In this document: positions 1 to 7,257 of the stretch, one piece after another | How positions within the stretch are numbered: position 1 is the stretch's first letter | How the letters are laid out: each line of letters begins with the position of its first letter | From: Candidatus Omnitrophota bacterium | GTDB lineage: Bacteria; Omnitrophota; Gorgyraeia; Gygaellales; Profunditerraquicolaceae | DNA length: 51,821 nucleotides | Direction: 5' to 3' | Assembly (NCBI GenBank): GCA_026387315.1 | Contig: JAPLLY010000057.1 | Span: forward strand, 1-51,821 | Position numbers and translations under genes: made by a program | The notes under the pieces: generated by a model | What the model saw: the letters and a program-made list of their open reading frames with translations, nothing else | Database searches by the model: none | What the model was told of the DNA's origin: nothing

Positions 1-159
1 TAGGTGATGCCGGTTTCGGGCCTAAATCGAATTCATTCAAAGCCGCCTTTAATTTCTTAAAAATTTCTCTACTTATACAAAGAACTTTCGTTAACTTTAC
101 CTCACAGGGGAGGGGGTAATGATGTATGGTATCATTCCCACAAGGGTAGCGGGATTCCC

Positions 160-187
160 TTGACTTAGGTTTTTTTTTGTGTATAAT
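160..187 (+). promoter_or_regulatory. Sigma70-type promoter of eno
   Basis: TTGACT at 160-165 and TATAAT at 182-187 are separated by 16 bases. Transcription would begin near 194 and give eno a leader of about 120 nt that contains the structured repeat at 243-300. Confidence 0.75.
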
Positions 188-242
188 TAATAAGTTGTCT
201 AAAATTAAAAGTTTCAAGAAAAATCTAAGCAAAGTAATGTTG

Positions 243-300
243 CCCCCTCGCGGGAGCTCGGGGTCATTTTTCCCCAAGCGCCGGAGGCTGGGGAAAAATG
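243..300 (+). repeat. Structured leader repeat upstream of eno
   Basis: A GC-rich unit begins with a CTCGCGGGAG hairpin and continues into a strong hairpin with an 11-bp perfect stem (265-275 pairs with 290-300). It ends directly at the eno Shine-Dalgarno sequence. The same unit recurs in tandem at 2971-3105, again directly before a ribosome-binding site. It could be a cis-regulatory RNA or a mobile palindrome that has come to carry translation signals. Confidence 0.6.
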
Positions 301-313
301 AGGAGAGTTTAAG

Positions 314-1579
314 ATGGCTAAGATTAAGCGAGTTTTCGCGCGAGAAATTTTAGATTCACGCGGCAACCCCACAATTGAGGTGGATTGTCTTCTGACCAAT
401 GGTATTTTAGGGCGCGCCGCAGTTCCTTCGGGCGCCTCTACCGGAGATAAAGAGGCTTTAGAGCTAAGGGATAATGATTCCGCCAGGTATTTAGGCAAAG
501 GGGTATTAAAAGCAGCAGCTAATGTTAATACTCTAATTAACTCTGCCATCAAGGGCCAAATCGCGGATTTTGCTAAGGTCGATAAACTTTTAATTAAGCT
601 CGATGGCACAGAGTTTAAGTCTAGGCTTGGGGCAAACGCCATCTTGGGGGTTTCCCTGGCAGTAGCCAAGGCAGCCGCGCTGGCTAAAAAACAACCGCTT
701 TATCGATTTCTCGGAGGAGAAAAAGCAAAAATTTTACCGGTCCCCCAGATGAATATTTTAAACGGCGGCATGCATGCGGATAACAATCTGGATATTCAGG
801 AGTTTATGATTATGCCGCAAGGTGCCCCGGCCTTTTCCGATGCCCTGCGTATGGCCACTGAGGTATTTCATAGGTTAAAATCAATCCTTAAATCTAAAAA
901 ACTTTCTACATCTGTTGGCGATGAGGGTGGCTTTGCGCCCAGCCTTAATTCCAATGAAGAGGCCCTAAGCTTAATTATCGAGGCGATTAAGGCAGCCGGA
1001 TATATCCCGGGTGAAGATATCTCTTTGGCCCTGGATTGCGCGGCCAGTTCTTTTTGTAAAGATGGTAAATATACTTTTGAAGGATCAGTCAAAACTTCCC
1101 TGGATTTAATCGCTATTTATGAGGGGTGGCTTGGCCGTTATCCGATTTTATCTATTGAAGATGGCCTTTCGGAGCATGATTGGGCTGGTTGGCGCCAGAT
1201 GACTAAAAGAATCGGTGATAAAGTGCAGTTGGTGGGGGATGATATATTTGTTACTAATCCCAAGATATTCAAAAAAGGGATTGCGGAAAGAATTGGCAAT
1301 GCTATACTAATTAAAGTTAATCAAATTGGTTCGTTATCGGAGACTCTGGAAGCGATTGCGATTGCGAAAAAGAATAAATATAAGGTTATAATTTCGCATC
1401 GTTCCGGTGAAACTGAAGATACGACGATTGCGCACTTAGCGGTGGCTACCGGCGTAGGGCAAATTAAAACCGGTTCTTTGTCGCGCACCGATAGGATTTG
1501 TAAGTATAACGAGCTGCTTAGGATTCAAGAGGAATTAGGCAAAAAAGCAGTTTATGCGGGGATAACTTGGGAGAGATAA
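314..1579 (+). CDS. eno: Enolase
   Basis: Enolase (phosphopyruvate hydratase) interconverts 2-phosphoglycerate and phosphoenolpyruvate in cytosolic glycolysis. The 421-residue length is normal. Visible motifs are the SGASTG loop near residue 40, VGDEGGFAP near 200, the metal ligand motif SIEDGL near 285, GDDIF, the catalytic lysine in LIKVNQIG, and SHRSGETED near 365 followed by KTGS. The ATG at 314 follows a GAGGAG ribosome-binding site by 8 bases. The stop codon touches the start of the next gene (TAAATG), so the divisome gene downstream is probably translationally coupled. Its leader carries a structured repeat. Confidence 0.97.
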   Translation: MAKIKRVFAREILDSRGNPTIEVDCLLTNGILGRAAVPSGASTGDKEALELRDNDSARYLGKGVLKAAANVNTLINSAIKGQIADFAKVDKLLIKLDGTEFKSRLGANAILGVSLAVAKAAALAKKQPLYRFLGGEKAKILPVPQMNILNGGMHADNNLDIQEFMIMPQGAPAFSDALRMATEVFHRLKSILKSKKLSTSVGDEGGFAPSLNSNEEALSLIIEAIKAAGYIPGEDISLALDCAASSFCKDGKYTFEGSVKTSLDLIAIYEGWLGRYPILSIEDGLSEHDWAGWRQMTKRIGDKVQLVGDDIFVTNPKIFKKGIAERIGNAILIKVNQIGSLSETLEAIAIAKKNKYKVIISHRSGETEDTTIAHLAVATGVGQIKTGSLSRTDRICKYNELLRIQEELGKKAVYAGITWER

Positions 1580-1876
1580 ATGCTCTCCATGTTAAGAAAG
1601 TCGCTTTGGCTTTTTAGCTTTGCAGTTTTGCTTTTGATTTTATTCCTGCCGGGATATACTAAACTGCAGGAATCAAGAGTCAAGAACCGCCAATTAGAAA
1701 AGAAGTTCCGCAAGATAGCTATTGAAAATGCTCTTCTTCAGGTGGAACTCAAGCGGATTGAGAATGATCCGTTTTATCAAGAGAAAATCGCCCGGGATAA
1801 GATGGGAGTGGTAAGGAAAGGCGAAATTCCCATCAAGATTTTCTCCGGTAAGAAGCAAGAAAATCGGTTTTGGTAA
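1580..1876 (+). CDS. FtsB/DivIC-like septum formation initiator
   Basis: This 98-residue protein has a short cytoplasmic start, one membrane helix (about residues 8-27), and a coiled coil (about 30-60) followed by the NDPFYQEKIARDKMG stretch typical of the FtsB/DivIC family. In this family the protein bridges FtsL and FtsQ/DivIB at the division septum. It starts on the base after the eno stop. eno-ftsB linkage is common in bacteria, which supports the call. Confidence 0.85.
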   Translation: MLSMLRKSLWLFSFAVLLLILFLPGYTKLQESRVKNRQLEKKFRKIAIENALLQVELKRIENDPFYQEKIARDKMGVVRKGEIPIKIFSGKKQENRFW

Positions 1877-1937
1877 ATAAATTAATAAATCACTTTGTTT
1901 ATACCAAATAAGTGGTAGAATATATTTGTTCCGGTCC

Positions 1938-1964
1938 GGTATAGGGAAGTATAAATACTATACC
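1938..1964. repeat. Inverted repeat between ftsB and the initiator tRNA
   Basis: GGTATAG at 1938-1944 pairs with CTATACC at 1958-1964, and an inner AGTAT/ATACT pair continues the stem. No T-run follows, so it is not an obvious terminator; it may be an operator or mRNA hairpin. Confidence 0.4.
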
Positions 1965-2020
1965 ACTGCGAAAATTGCAGTAAATCATTGTTGGATGCAA
2001 TTTTCTTGTTTGAAAAGTTT

Positions 2021-2093
2021 CGCGGGGTGGAGCAGCTTGGTAGCTCGCAAGGCTCATAACCTTGAGGTCGTCCGTTCAAATCGGGCCCCCGCA
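2021..2093 (+). tRNA. Initiator tRNA-fMet (CAT)
   Basis: A full cloverleaf can be folded with acceptor CGCGGGG/CCCCGCA, anticodon loop CTCATAA and T-loop TTCAAAT. The unpaired C1:A72 at the acceptor end and A11:U24 in the D-stem are initiator hallmarks. The anticodon stem is CAAGG/CCTTG, so only two of the usual three consecutive G:C pairs next to the loop are present. CCA is not encoded. Confidence 0.92.
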
Positions 2094-2107
2094 ATTGAAT
2101 ACACACC

Positions 2108-2142
2108 TGCGCCGAGGGGCGCAAAAAAGGCGGGTTTTTTGC
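2108..2142 (+). terminator. Terminator after tRNA-fMet
   Basis: A GCGCC/GGGCGC hairpin is followed by GCAAAAAAGGCGGG and a run of six T, which folds back on the A-run. It lies about 15 bases past the tRNA end. Confidence 0.55.
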
Positions 2143-2161
2143 TATTATTTCGAAATAGAAG

Positions 2162-2170
2162 TGGTATAAT
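2162..2170 (+). promoter_or_regulatory. Extended -10 promoter
   Basis: TGG-TATAAT (TGnTATAAT) lies inside the 14-mer AGAAGTGGTATAAT. The same 14-mer precedes the PilZ gene at 2532-2545. No good -35 is visible, as expected for an extended -10 promoter. It would serve the 39-residue peptide gene at 2237. Confidence 0.5.
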
Positions 2171-2236
2171 AAAAACAAGTGAGAAATCTATTGGAAATGA
2201 ATACCTTTAAGAAGTTATTAATCAGAGGAGGTGAGC

Positions 2237-2356
2237 ATGCTTGTTATCCTAATATTCTTAGCAATAGTGTCGAGTTTTATGCTTGTTTTTATCTTTGATA
2301 TATCGTTTAATCTGCGTCGGATGAATAATAATATTATGAAACTGCTAAATAAATAA
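2237..2356 (+). CDS. Small membrane peptide, 39 residues
   Basis: This is a short reading frame with a very strong ribosome-binding site (AGAGGAGGTGA) five bases before the ATG. It encodes MLVILIFLAIVSSFMLVFIF, a single hydrophobic helix, then a short polar tail with basic residues (NLRRMNNNIMKLLNK). That is a single-pass membrane peptide with a cytoplasmic basic end. I do not recognise a family. An extended -10 promoter precedes it and a terminator-bearing non-coding stretch follows, so it looks like a monocistronic unit. It could be a regulatory small membrane protein or a type I toxin-like peptide; the sequence does not decide. Confidence 0.55.
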   Translation: MLVILIFLAIVSSFMLVFIFDISFNLRRMNNNIMKLLNK

Positions 2357-2387
2357 GCAAAAGTTTCATGATTAACATGTAATAAAA

Positions 2388-2516
2388 CTAGCTTTAACGA
2401 TGATTTTTGGAGACGGCTTAAGCAAGCAGGAGAAGCCGCTGGAGTTTAGAGTTTTATAAGGGCTCATAACCTTTAAAACCCCTGTAACTAAAAAAGTTAT
2501 GGGGATTTTTTATTGT
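2388..2516 (+). ncRNA. Structured untranslated stretch ending in a terminator
   Basis: Between the 39-residue peptide and the PilZ gene there is a CGGCTT/AAGCCG hairpin (about 2414-2439). Further on is a clear intrinsic terminator, CCCCTGTAAC/GTTATGGGG with a T-run, at about 2479-2511. It could be the 3' UTR of the peptide mRNA or a small RNA. No known riboswitch consensus was recognised. Confidence 0.35.
2479..2511 (+). terminator. Intrinsic terminator
   Basis: CCCCTGTAAC, a seven-base A-rich loop, GTTATGGGG, then ATTTTTTA. Confidence 0.75.
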
Positions 2517-2545
2517 TGCCATTTTTGCAATAGAAGTGGTATAAT
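2516..2545 (+). promoter_or_regulatory. Promoter of the PilZ gene
   Basis: TTGCCA at 2516-2521 and an extended TGG-TATAAT (-10 at 2540-2545) are spaced by 18 bases. The start codon is 21 bases further on. Confidence 0.65.
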
Positions 2546-2566
2546 TGCTAAAAATGGAGAGATTAT

Positions 2567-2911
2567 ATGATAGAGCGCAGAAGATGCGTAAGAATTCCGG
2601 AAAGCCTGTCAATAGTTTATGAAGTTGTTCCTGGCCAGACAAGAAAAGAATATATCACCAAGGACATTAGCCAGGGTGGGATGAGGTTTCTAATCAATGA
2701 GTTTATTTCTAAAGATAGCCGTTTGAGAATTAAAATCAGCTTTCATGAAACATTATTTAGTCTTGAAATATGGGTTAAGTGTGCCTGGATCAGAAAAATT
2801 CCTTATAGCGATAGATATGAGATCGGTGTGGAGTTTGTAGATATGCCATCGAAAGCCGGAGATTATCTTATCGGCTTCATAAAAGATTACTTAGATACTA
2901 AAGCTAAATAG
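2567..2911 (+). CDS. PilZ domain protein
   Basis: This 114-residue protein is essentially one PilZ domain, the family that binds cyclic di-GMP and passes the signal on by protein contact. The two ligand motifs are present: an RRxxR-type arginine cluster at the N-terminus (ERRRCVR, residues 3-9) and DISQGG (about residues 38-43) matching the D/N-x-S-x-x-G motif. The rest fits the PilZ beta barrel, and YEIGVEF is typical of its last strands. It has its own promoter. A single-domain PilZ implies cyclic di-GMP signalling in this cell; the target is unknown. Confidence 0.88.
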   Translation: MIERRRCVRIPESLSIVYEVVPGQTRKEYITKDISQGGMRFLINEFISKDSRLRIKISFHETLFSLEIWVKCAWIRKIPYSDRYEIGVEFVDMPSKAGDYLIGFIKDYLDTKAK

Positions 2912-2970
2912 CAAGTTATATTGGTTAAGGTGTTTTTCTAAAAACAGGTAAAAATTAACATAGTAATGTT

Positions 2971-3105
2971 CCCCCTCGCGGGAGCTTGAGGGTCATTTTT
3001 CCCCAAGCGCTGGAGGCTGGGGAAAAACTCTCCCCCTCGCGGGAGCTCGGGGTCATTTTTCCACAAGCGCCGGAGGCTGGGGAAAAACTCTCCCCCTCGC
3101 GGGAG
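2971..3105 (+). repeat. Tandem copies of the eno-leader repeat
   Basis: Two complete copies (2971-3027 and 3032-3087) and the first 14 bases of a third (3092-3105) of the unit found before eno. The first keeps the perfect TTTTTCCCC/GGGGAAAAA stem; the second has one mismatch. The partial third copy runs straight into the ribosome-binding site of the gene at 3122. Confidence 0.75.
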
Positions 3106-3121
3106 AATGAGGAGGAAAATT

Positions 3122-3274
3122 ATGGCAGTAGTTAATTATTCATTTCAAAAGAACCTCAAAGAACAGGCAAGAAAAAAGAAACAAGAGGAGAAAAGATTAT
3201 TGAAGCTAAATAAGAAGATGGCCAAGTTAAAAGTATCAACTCCGGAACCGGTTATTAATCAGGATGGGGCTTAA
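3122..3274 (+). CDS. Small lysine-rich protein, 50 residues
   Basis: A short frame begins 6 bases after a strong GAGGAGG site. The protein starts MAVVNYSFQKNLKEQ and continues with a highly basic helical stretch (ARKKKQEEKRLLKLNKK), ending in a short proline-containing tail. It resembles the widespread short, uncharacterised bacterial proteins with a YSF-x-K start and a KKK-EEKR helix, but I cannot name a family with confidence. It may bind nucleic acid. The gene follows 2.5 copies of the structured repeat that also precedes eno, so the two could share a translational control. Confidence 0.65.
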   Translation: MAVVNYSFQKNLKEQARKKKQEEKRLLKLNKKMAKLKVSTPEPVINQDGA

Positions 3275-3356
3275 GTTTTTTATTGTTTTGTCTAATTGCC
3301 TACCAGTAACATTTTCAATGTCCTTGAAAAACTAAAAGAGTTTAATTTGAATTCCG

Positions 3357-6074
3357 ATGGAAAATAATTTATATAATTTTATAGATGATTCAGGCAGTTT
3401 TAAATCTCTCTTTGCGCACAAGATAAAAAGCCTGTATTTACCGCTTTGTAATGAATTACTTATGTCTTCGGTAACCGCGGATTTAGGCGGAGATATAAAA
3501 AGCGGCCAGAATAGTTTTTTACTGGAGCCGGCCACTAGAACCAGCCTTTCCCTTTCTAAAGTTTCCAGAAATTTTTGGGTTTACGTAAATAAAGATAAGG
3601 TTTGGTCCGCGACGGGAGTTTCTAAAGACCTTAAGCAGCTTCGTCAGGATGAATTTGCCCTAGAAGCCGGGCAGCTTTGGCAGCGGATTAGCCGTCAAAA
3701 TAATAAAATAGGTTTAAAATCTGAAATTTTATCATTCATACCTAGCGGACCAGAGGCATTGGAGGTTATGCAGGTTGCGATCACTAATGTCAGTAAAGAA
3801 AAAATAAGTTTTATTCCTTACGCGGCGATACCTTTATATGCCCGCAGCGCCGATAATTTACGCGATCATCGCCAGGTGACTTCGCTTTTAACCCGGATTA
3901 AAGAGGAAAAATATGGAATTAAGATCAAACCGACGTTGCTTTTTGATGAGTCCGGGCATCGGCCGAATAATACGGTTTACTATGTGGCTGGCTGTGATAA
4001 TCAAGGGAGGGGGCCGCGGTATATTTATCCCACGCAGGAAATTTTTTGCGGAGAGTCCGGAGATTTAGAAGCCCCGGAGGCTGTTTTTGAAAATAAACTC
4101 CCACAGGCTCAGAAAACATCTATCCAAGGCAAGGAGCCAATGGGCGCAATGCGTTTTACCAAGATTACTCTACCTGCGGGCGCCCAAGCAACTTATATCA
4201 TTATTATGGGCATTGCTCAGGGGGATTGTGATTTAGGCTCTTTGATCAGTAAATTTAATCATCGCGCGAAAGTAAACCCCGCTCCCCGTGCTAAAGCACG
4301 GGGCTTTACGGGGAGCGGGGTAAATACGCATTTTGAAAAAACCAAAAAGTTTTGGCAGGCGCAGTCAAAGTTAATCGAAGTTTCCAGCGGCAATAAGCAT
4401 TTTGATAATTGGCTGCGCTGGGTAAGCATTCAGCCGCTGCTTAGAAAGATATTCGGCTGTTCATTTTTACCGGATTTTGATTATGGCAAAGGCGGCCGGG
4501 GATGGCGTGACCTTTGGCAGGATTGCCTGGGGCTTATTTTAAATAACCCTCAGGCAGTGCGTCCGCTTTTAATAAATAATTTTTGCGGGGTAAAAATCGA
4601 CGGGTCAAACGCAACCATTATTGGCAAAAAATCGGGAGAGTTTATTGCCGACCGCAATAATATCAGCCGGGTATGGATGGACCATGGAGTCTGGCCATTA
4701 ATTACTCTGGATTTATATATTCAGGAGACCGCTGATCTGGGGATTTTATTTGAGCCGGCTGTTTATTTTAGAAATCACCAGGTAAACCGAGCCAGAGGCA
4801 TTGATCATTGCTGGAGCCCGGAATACGGCAACCGTTTAAAAACAAAGTCCGGGAAAATTTATTCAGGCACAGTATTAGAACATTTACTGGTTCAGAATTT
4901 GGTGCAGTTTTATAATGTCGGCGCGCATAATCATACGCGCCTGGAAGGCGCGGATTGGAATGATGGCCTGGATATGGCTAAAGAACATGGGGAGAGCGTA
5001 GCTTTTTCTTCGATGTACGCGGCGAACCTCCTTACTCTATCGCGGTTATTGATTAAGGCAGGCATTAAAGACTTGGCGGTGGCCCAAGAGTTAAAGATTC
5101 TACTGGTTGATTTTAACTATGCGGATATAACGCGAAAACATAGAATTTTGGAGCAGTATTTTTCTAAAACTAAGATTCATCTCTCGGGCAAGAAAATTCG
5201 TTTAGACGCCTCTGTCTTGAGCCGTTCTTTGAGAGAAAAGTCTCTTTGGATGAGGGAGCATATTCAAAAAAGTGAGTGGTTAAAAGCAGGATTCTTTAAC
5301 GGGTATTACGATAACCGCAAACATAGAGTGGACGGTAAAAAAGGAAATTTTGTGCGGATGACTTTAGCTTCTCAAGTATTTCCGATAATGAGCCAGGTTG
5401 CCAGCGCCGGCCAAATTCAAAAGATATTATCAAATGTTTATCGTTATTTATACGATCGGCGCGTCGGAGGGGTTCGTTTAAATACTGATTTTAAAAAAGA
5501 GCAGCATGATTTAGGCAGGGCGTTTTCTTTTGCATATGGAGAAAAGGAAAATGGGGCAATCTTTAGCCACATGGTAGTGATGTTTGCCCATGCTTTATAT
5601 AAACAGGGTTATGCGGACGCTGGTTGGAAAGCCTTAAGTTCACTTTATAAAATTGCCGCGCGTACAGCGTCCAGCAAGATTTACCCTTGCCTGCCGGAAT
5701 ATTTTAATCTCCAGGGCCGGGGGATGTATCCATATCTGACCGGTTCAGCCAGCTGGTTTATGCTTACTTTGCTTACTCAATCCTTCGGGGTTAAAGGGCA
5801 GAATGGGGATTTGTTGATTGAACCTAAATTATCTAGCGAACAATTTAAGCCGGCCAACAAAATAAGTGTTACCCGGGTTTTTGCCGGCAGGCGTTTAAAG
5901 ATAGTTTTCTTAAATCCTAACCGGTTGGAAGCGGGTAAGTATCGTATCAAACGCTTTATGCTAAACGCAGAACGGATTTCCATTGAGGAGAATGCCCGGG
6001 TAGTTATCTCCAGGGAAGTTATTATTGGCCTGCCAAAAGACAAGCTCAATATCATCGAAGTGCATTTAGGATAG
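3357..6074 (+). CDS. GH94-type glycoside phosphorylase (cellobiose/chitobiose phosphorylase-like)
   Basis: This 905-residue protein matches the glycosyltransferase-36/GH94 family, which cleaves beta-glucosides with phosphate and also forms the C-terminal module of cyclic beta-glucan synthases. It has an N-terminal beta-sandwich (about 1-290), a linker, an (alpha/alpha)6 barrel (about 330-800) and a small C-terminal beta domain. GADWNDGLDM near residue 540 holds the general-acid aspartate of the family. YSGTVLEHLLVQNL and the HNHTRLEG stretch also fit. There is no signal peptide, so it is cytosolic. The acceptor sugar cannot be told. A 46-bp palindrome inside the gene adds about 15 residues (near 308-322) between the sandwich and the barrel. 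Confidence 0.85.
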   Translation: MENNLYNFIDDSGSFKSLFAHKIKSLYLPLCNELLMSSVTADLGGDIKSGQNSFLLEPATRTSLSLSKVSRNFWVYVNKDKVWSATGVSKDLKQLRQDEFALEAGQLWQRISRQNNKIGLKSEILSFIPSGPEALEVMQVAITNVSKEKISFIPYAAIPLYARSADNLRDHRQVTSLLTRIKEEKYGIKIKPTLLFDESGHRPNNTVYYVAGCDNQGRGPRYIYPTQEIFCGESGDLEAPEAVFENKLPQAQKTSIQGKEPMGAMRFTKITLPAGAQATYIIIMGIAQGDCDLGSLISKFNHRAKVNPAPRAKARGFTGSGVNTHFEKTKKFWQAQSKLIEVSSGNKHFDNWLRWVSIQPLLRKIFGCSFLPDFDYGKGGRGWRDLWQDCLGLILNNPQAVRPLLINNFCGVKIDGSNATIIGKKSGEFIADRNNISRVWMDHGVWPLITLDLYIQETADLGILFEPAVYFRNHQVNRARGIDHCWSPEYGNRLKTKSGKIYSGTVLEHLLVQNLVQFYNVGAHNHTRLEGADWNDGLDMAKEHGESVAFSSMYAANLLTLSRLLIKAGIKDLAVAQELKILLVDFNYADITRKHRILEQYFSKTKIHLSGKKIRLDASVLSRSLREKSLWMREHIQKSEWLKAGFFNGYYDNRKHRVDGKKGNFVRMTLASQVFPIMSQVASAGQIQKILSNVYRYLYDRRVGGVRLNTDFKKEQHDLGRAFSFAYGEKENGAIFSHMVVMFAHALYKQGYADAGWKALSSLYKIAARTASSKIYPCLPEYFNLQGRGMYPYLTGSASWFMLTLLTQSFGVKGQNGDLLIEPKLSSEQFKPANKISVTRVFAGRRLKIVFLNPNRLEAGKYRIKRFMLNAERISIEENARVVISREVIIGLPKDKLNIIEVHLG
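4276..4321. repeat. Palindrome inserted in frame in the phosphorylase gene
   Basis: Perfect 14-bp arms (4276-4289 and 4308-4321) enclose a second possible hairpin, CCCCGTGC/GCACGGGG (4284-4291 with 4296-4303). The element keeps the reading frame open and encodes a proline/arginine/glycine-rich stretch. It looks like a repeat that inserted into a tolerant linker. Confidence 0.75.
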
Positions 6075-6083
6075 AAAACAAAG

Positions 6084-6176
6084 GAAAAACAAGGGGACGG
6101 TTCTGTTTTTTATAATATAAAAAACAGAACCGTCCCCTAGATTCTAAAGAAAAACAGAACCGTCCCCTTGTTTTTC
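6084..6176. repeat. GGGGACGGTTCT palindrome, double copy (family A)
   Basis: An outer GAAAAACAAGGGGACGG arm pairs perfectly with the far 3' arm, and an extra internal copy of the AACCGTCCCC arm gives two alternative stems. It lies between the phosphorylase stop and the hisG promoter. Confidence 0.9.
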
Positions 6177-6188
6177 TATTTTTTTTGC

Positions 6189-6217
6189 TTTACAAGATAC
6201 GTTAATCTGGTTATAAT
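6189..6217 (+). promoter_or_regulatory. Promoter of hisG
   Basis: TTTACA at 6189-6194, 17-base spacer, TATAAT at 6212-6217. The start codon is 33 bases downstream of the -10, after an AAAGGGA site. Confidence 0.78.
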
Positions 6218-6249
6218 AAAACTTGATTAATTTATAAAAAGGGAAACTG

Positions 6250-7134
6250 ATGAAAAATAATGTATTAAAATTAGGTTTACCCAAGGGAAGCCTTCAGGAG
6301 TCTACCTTTAAGATGTTCAAAAAAGCGGGGTTTAATGTAAACCTTCCCAGCCCGCGTTCTTATTTTCCGTCAACAGATGATAGCCAGATTCAGCCGGTAC
6401 TCTTGCGGGCGCAGGAAATGTCGCGCTATGTTCAGGATGGGGTATTGGATTGCGGAATTACCGGTAATGATTGGATTCTGGAGAATAAATCTGATGTAGT
6501 GAGGGTCACGGATTTAAATTATGCTAAGCAAGGCTTGAATAAGGTCAGATGGGTTTTAGCCGTACCGCAGGATTCCGGAATAAAAAAAGTTAAAGATTTG
6601 AACGGTAAGCGCGTGGCTACCGAATTAGTTAATGTAACTAAAGAGTATTTTAAAAAGAATAAAGTTAAGGTTGAGGTGGAGTTTAGTTGGGGGGCGACGG
6701 AGGTTAAAGTTTCAGGCGGCCTAGTAGATGCTATTGTTGAATTAACCGAAACCGGCAGTTCTTTGCGGGCGAATAAATTAGTGGAAATTGCTACTCTTTG
6801 CGAGTCTACCACTCAGTTTATCGCTAATGTTGGCGCTTATAAAGATAGTTGGAAAAGAGCTAAAATGGATCAGATTACTCTACTTTTAAAAGGAGCGATT
6901 GCCGCGGAAGATAAAGTCGGACTAAAGATGAATGTGAAAAAAGAAAATCTTAAGGCCGTGATCGCTCAGCTTCCGGCATTAAAAAAGCCTACTATTTCCG
7001 GTTTAAGCGATAACGGTTGGTTCGCCATTGAGACTATTATCGACGAGAAAGTTGTGAGGGTGCTCATCCCGGCGTTAAAGCAGGCCGGCGCCCAGGGGAT
7101 TATTGAATACCCGTTGAATAAGGTTATTTATTAA
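6250..7134 (+). CDS. hisG: ATP phosphoribosyltransferase, long form
   Basis: HisG joins ATP and PRPP in the first, feedback-controlled step of histidine synthesis. The protein begins [12 protein letters not shown], the usual HisG start. [13 protein letters not shown] near residue 165 is the PRPP-binding motif. At 294 residues it is the long form, with a C-terminal ACT-like regulatory domain (about 215-294) that binds histidine, and so needs no HisZ. No other his gene is in the window, so it is separated from the rest of the pathway. It has its own strong promoter and heads a run of closely packed genes. Confidence 0.95.
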   Translation: MKNNVLKLGLPKGSLQESTFKMFKKAGFNVNLPSPRSYFPSTDDSQIQPVLLRAQEMSRYVQDGVLDCGITGNDWILENKSDVVRVTDLNYAKQGLNKVRWVLAVPQDSGIKKVKDLNGKRVATELVNVTKEYFKKNKVKVEVEFSWGATEVKVSGGLVDAIVELTETGSSLRANKLVEIATLCESTTQFIANVGAYKDSWKRAKMDQITLLLKGAIAAEDKVGLKMNVKKENLKAVIAQLPALKKPTISGLSDNGWFAIETIIDEKVVRVLIPALKQAGAQGIIEYPLNKVIY

Positions 7135-7146
7135 GGAGAAGTAGTT

Positions 7147-7257
7147 ATGCCTTGTGGAAAAAAAAGAAAAAGACAAAAGATCAAAACTCATAAGCGTAAG
7201 AAATTACGCCGCCGCCTGCGTCACTTGAAGAAGAGAGACTGGGGTGGTAAGGGTTAA
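7147..7257 (+). CDS. mS38/bS22-like mini-protein (AURKAIP1/COX24 family)
   Basis: A 36-residue, extremely basic protein begins MPCGKKRKRQKIKTHKRKK and continues with arginine-rich sequence to DWGGKG. The pattern matches the short bacterial proteins of the AURKAIP1/COX24 family, related to mitochondrial small-subunit protein mS38 and to actinobacterial bS22. Those sit in the small ribosomal subunit near the decoding centre. The ATG at 7147 follows an AAGGAG site by 6 bases, 12 bases after the hisG stop. The 3' end overlaps the next start by 14 bases. Function here is inferred from family likeness only. Confidence 0.75.
   Translation: MPCGKKRKRQKIKTHKRKKLRRRLRHLKKRDWGGKG

Noticed and set aside
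1-100. Possible coding sequence on the minus strand at the left edge (LCISREIFKKLKAAL... pattern)
   Set aside because: The frame is open but has no usable start codon or ribosome-binding site, and the eno promoter lies just upstream of where a start would be. It may be a fragment of a gene outside the window; not enough to call.
1926-2210. Protein-coding frame across the initiator tRNA
   Set aside because: It overlaps the tRNA and terminator and lacks codon structure or a ribosome-binding site.
2388-2516. Riboswitch before the PilZ gene
   Set aside because: A hairpin and a terminator are present, but the PilZ gene has its own promoter after the terminator and no known aptamer motif was seen.
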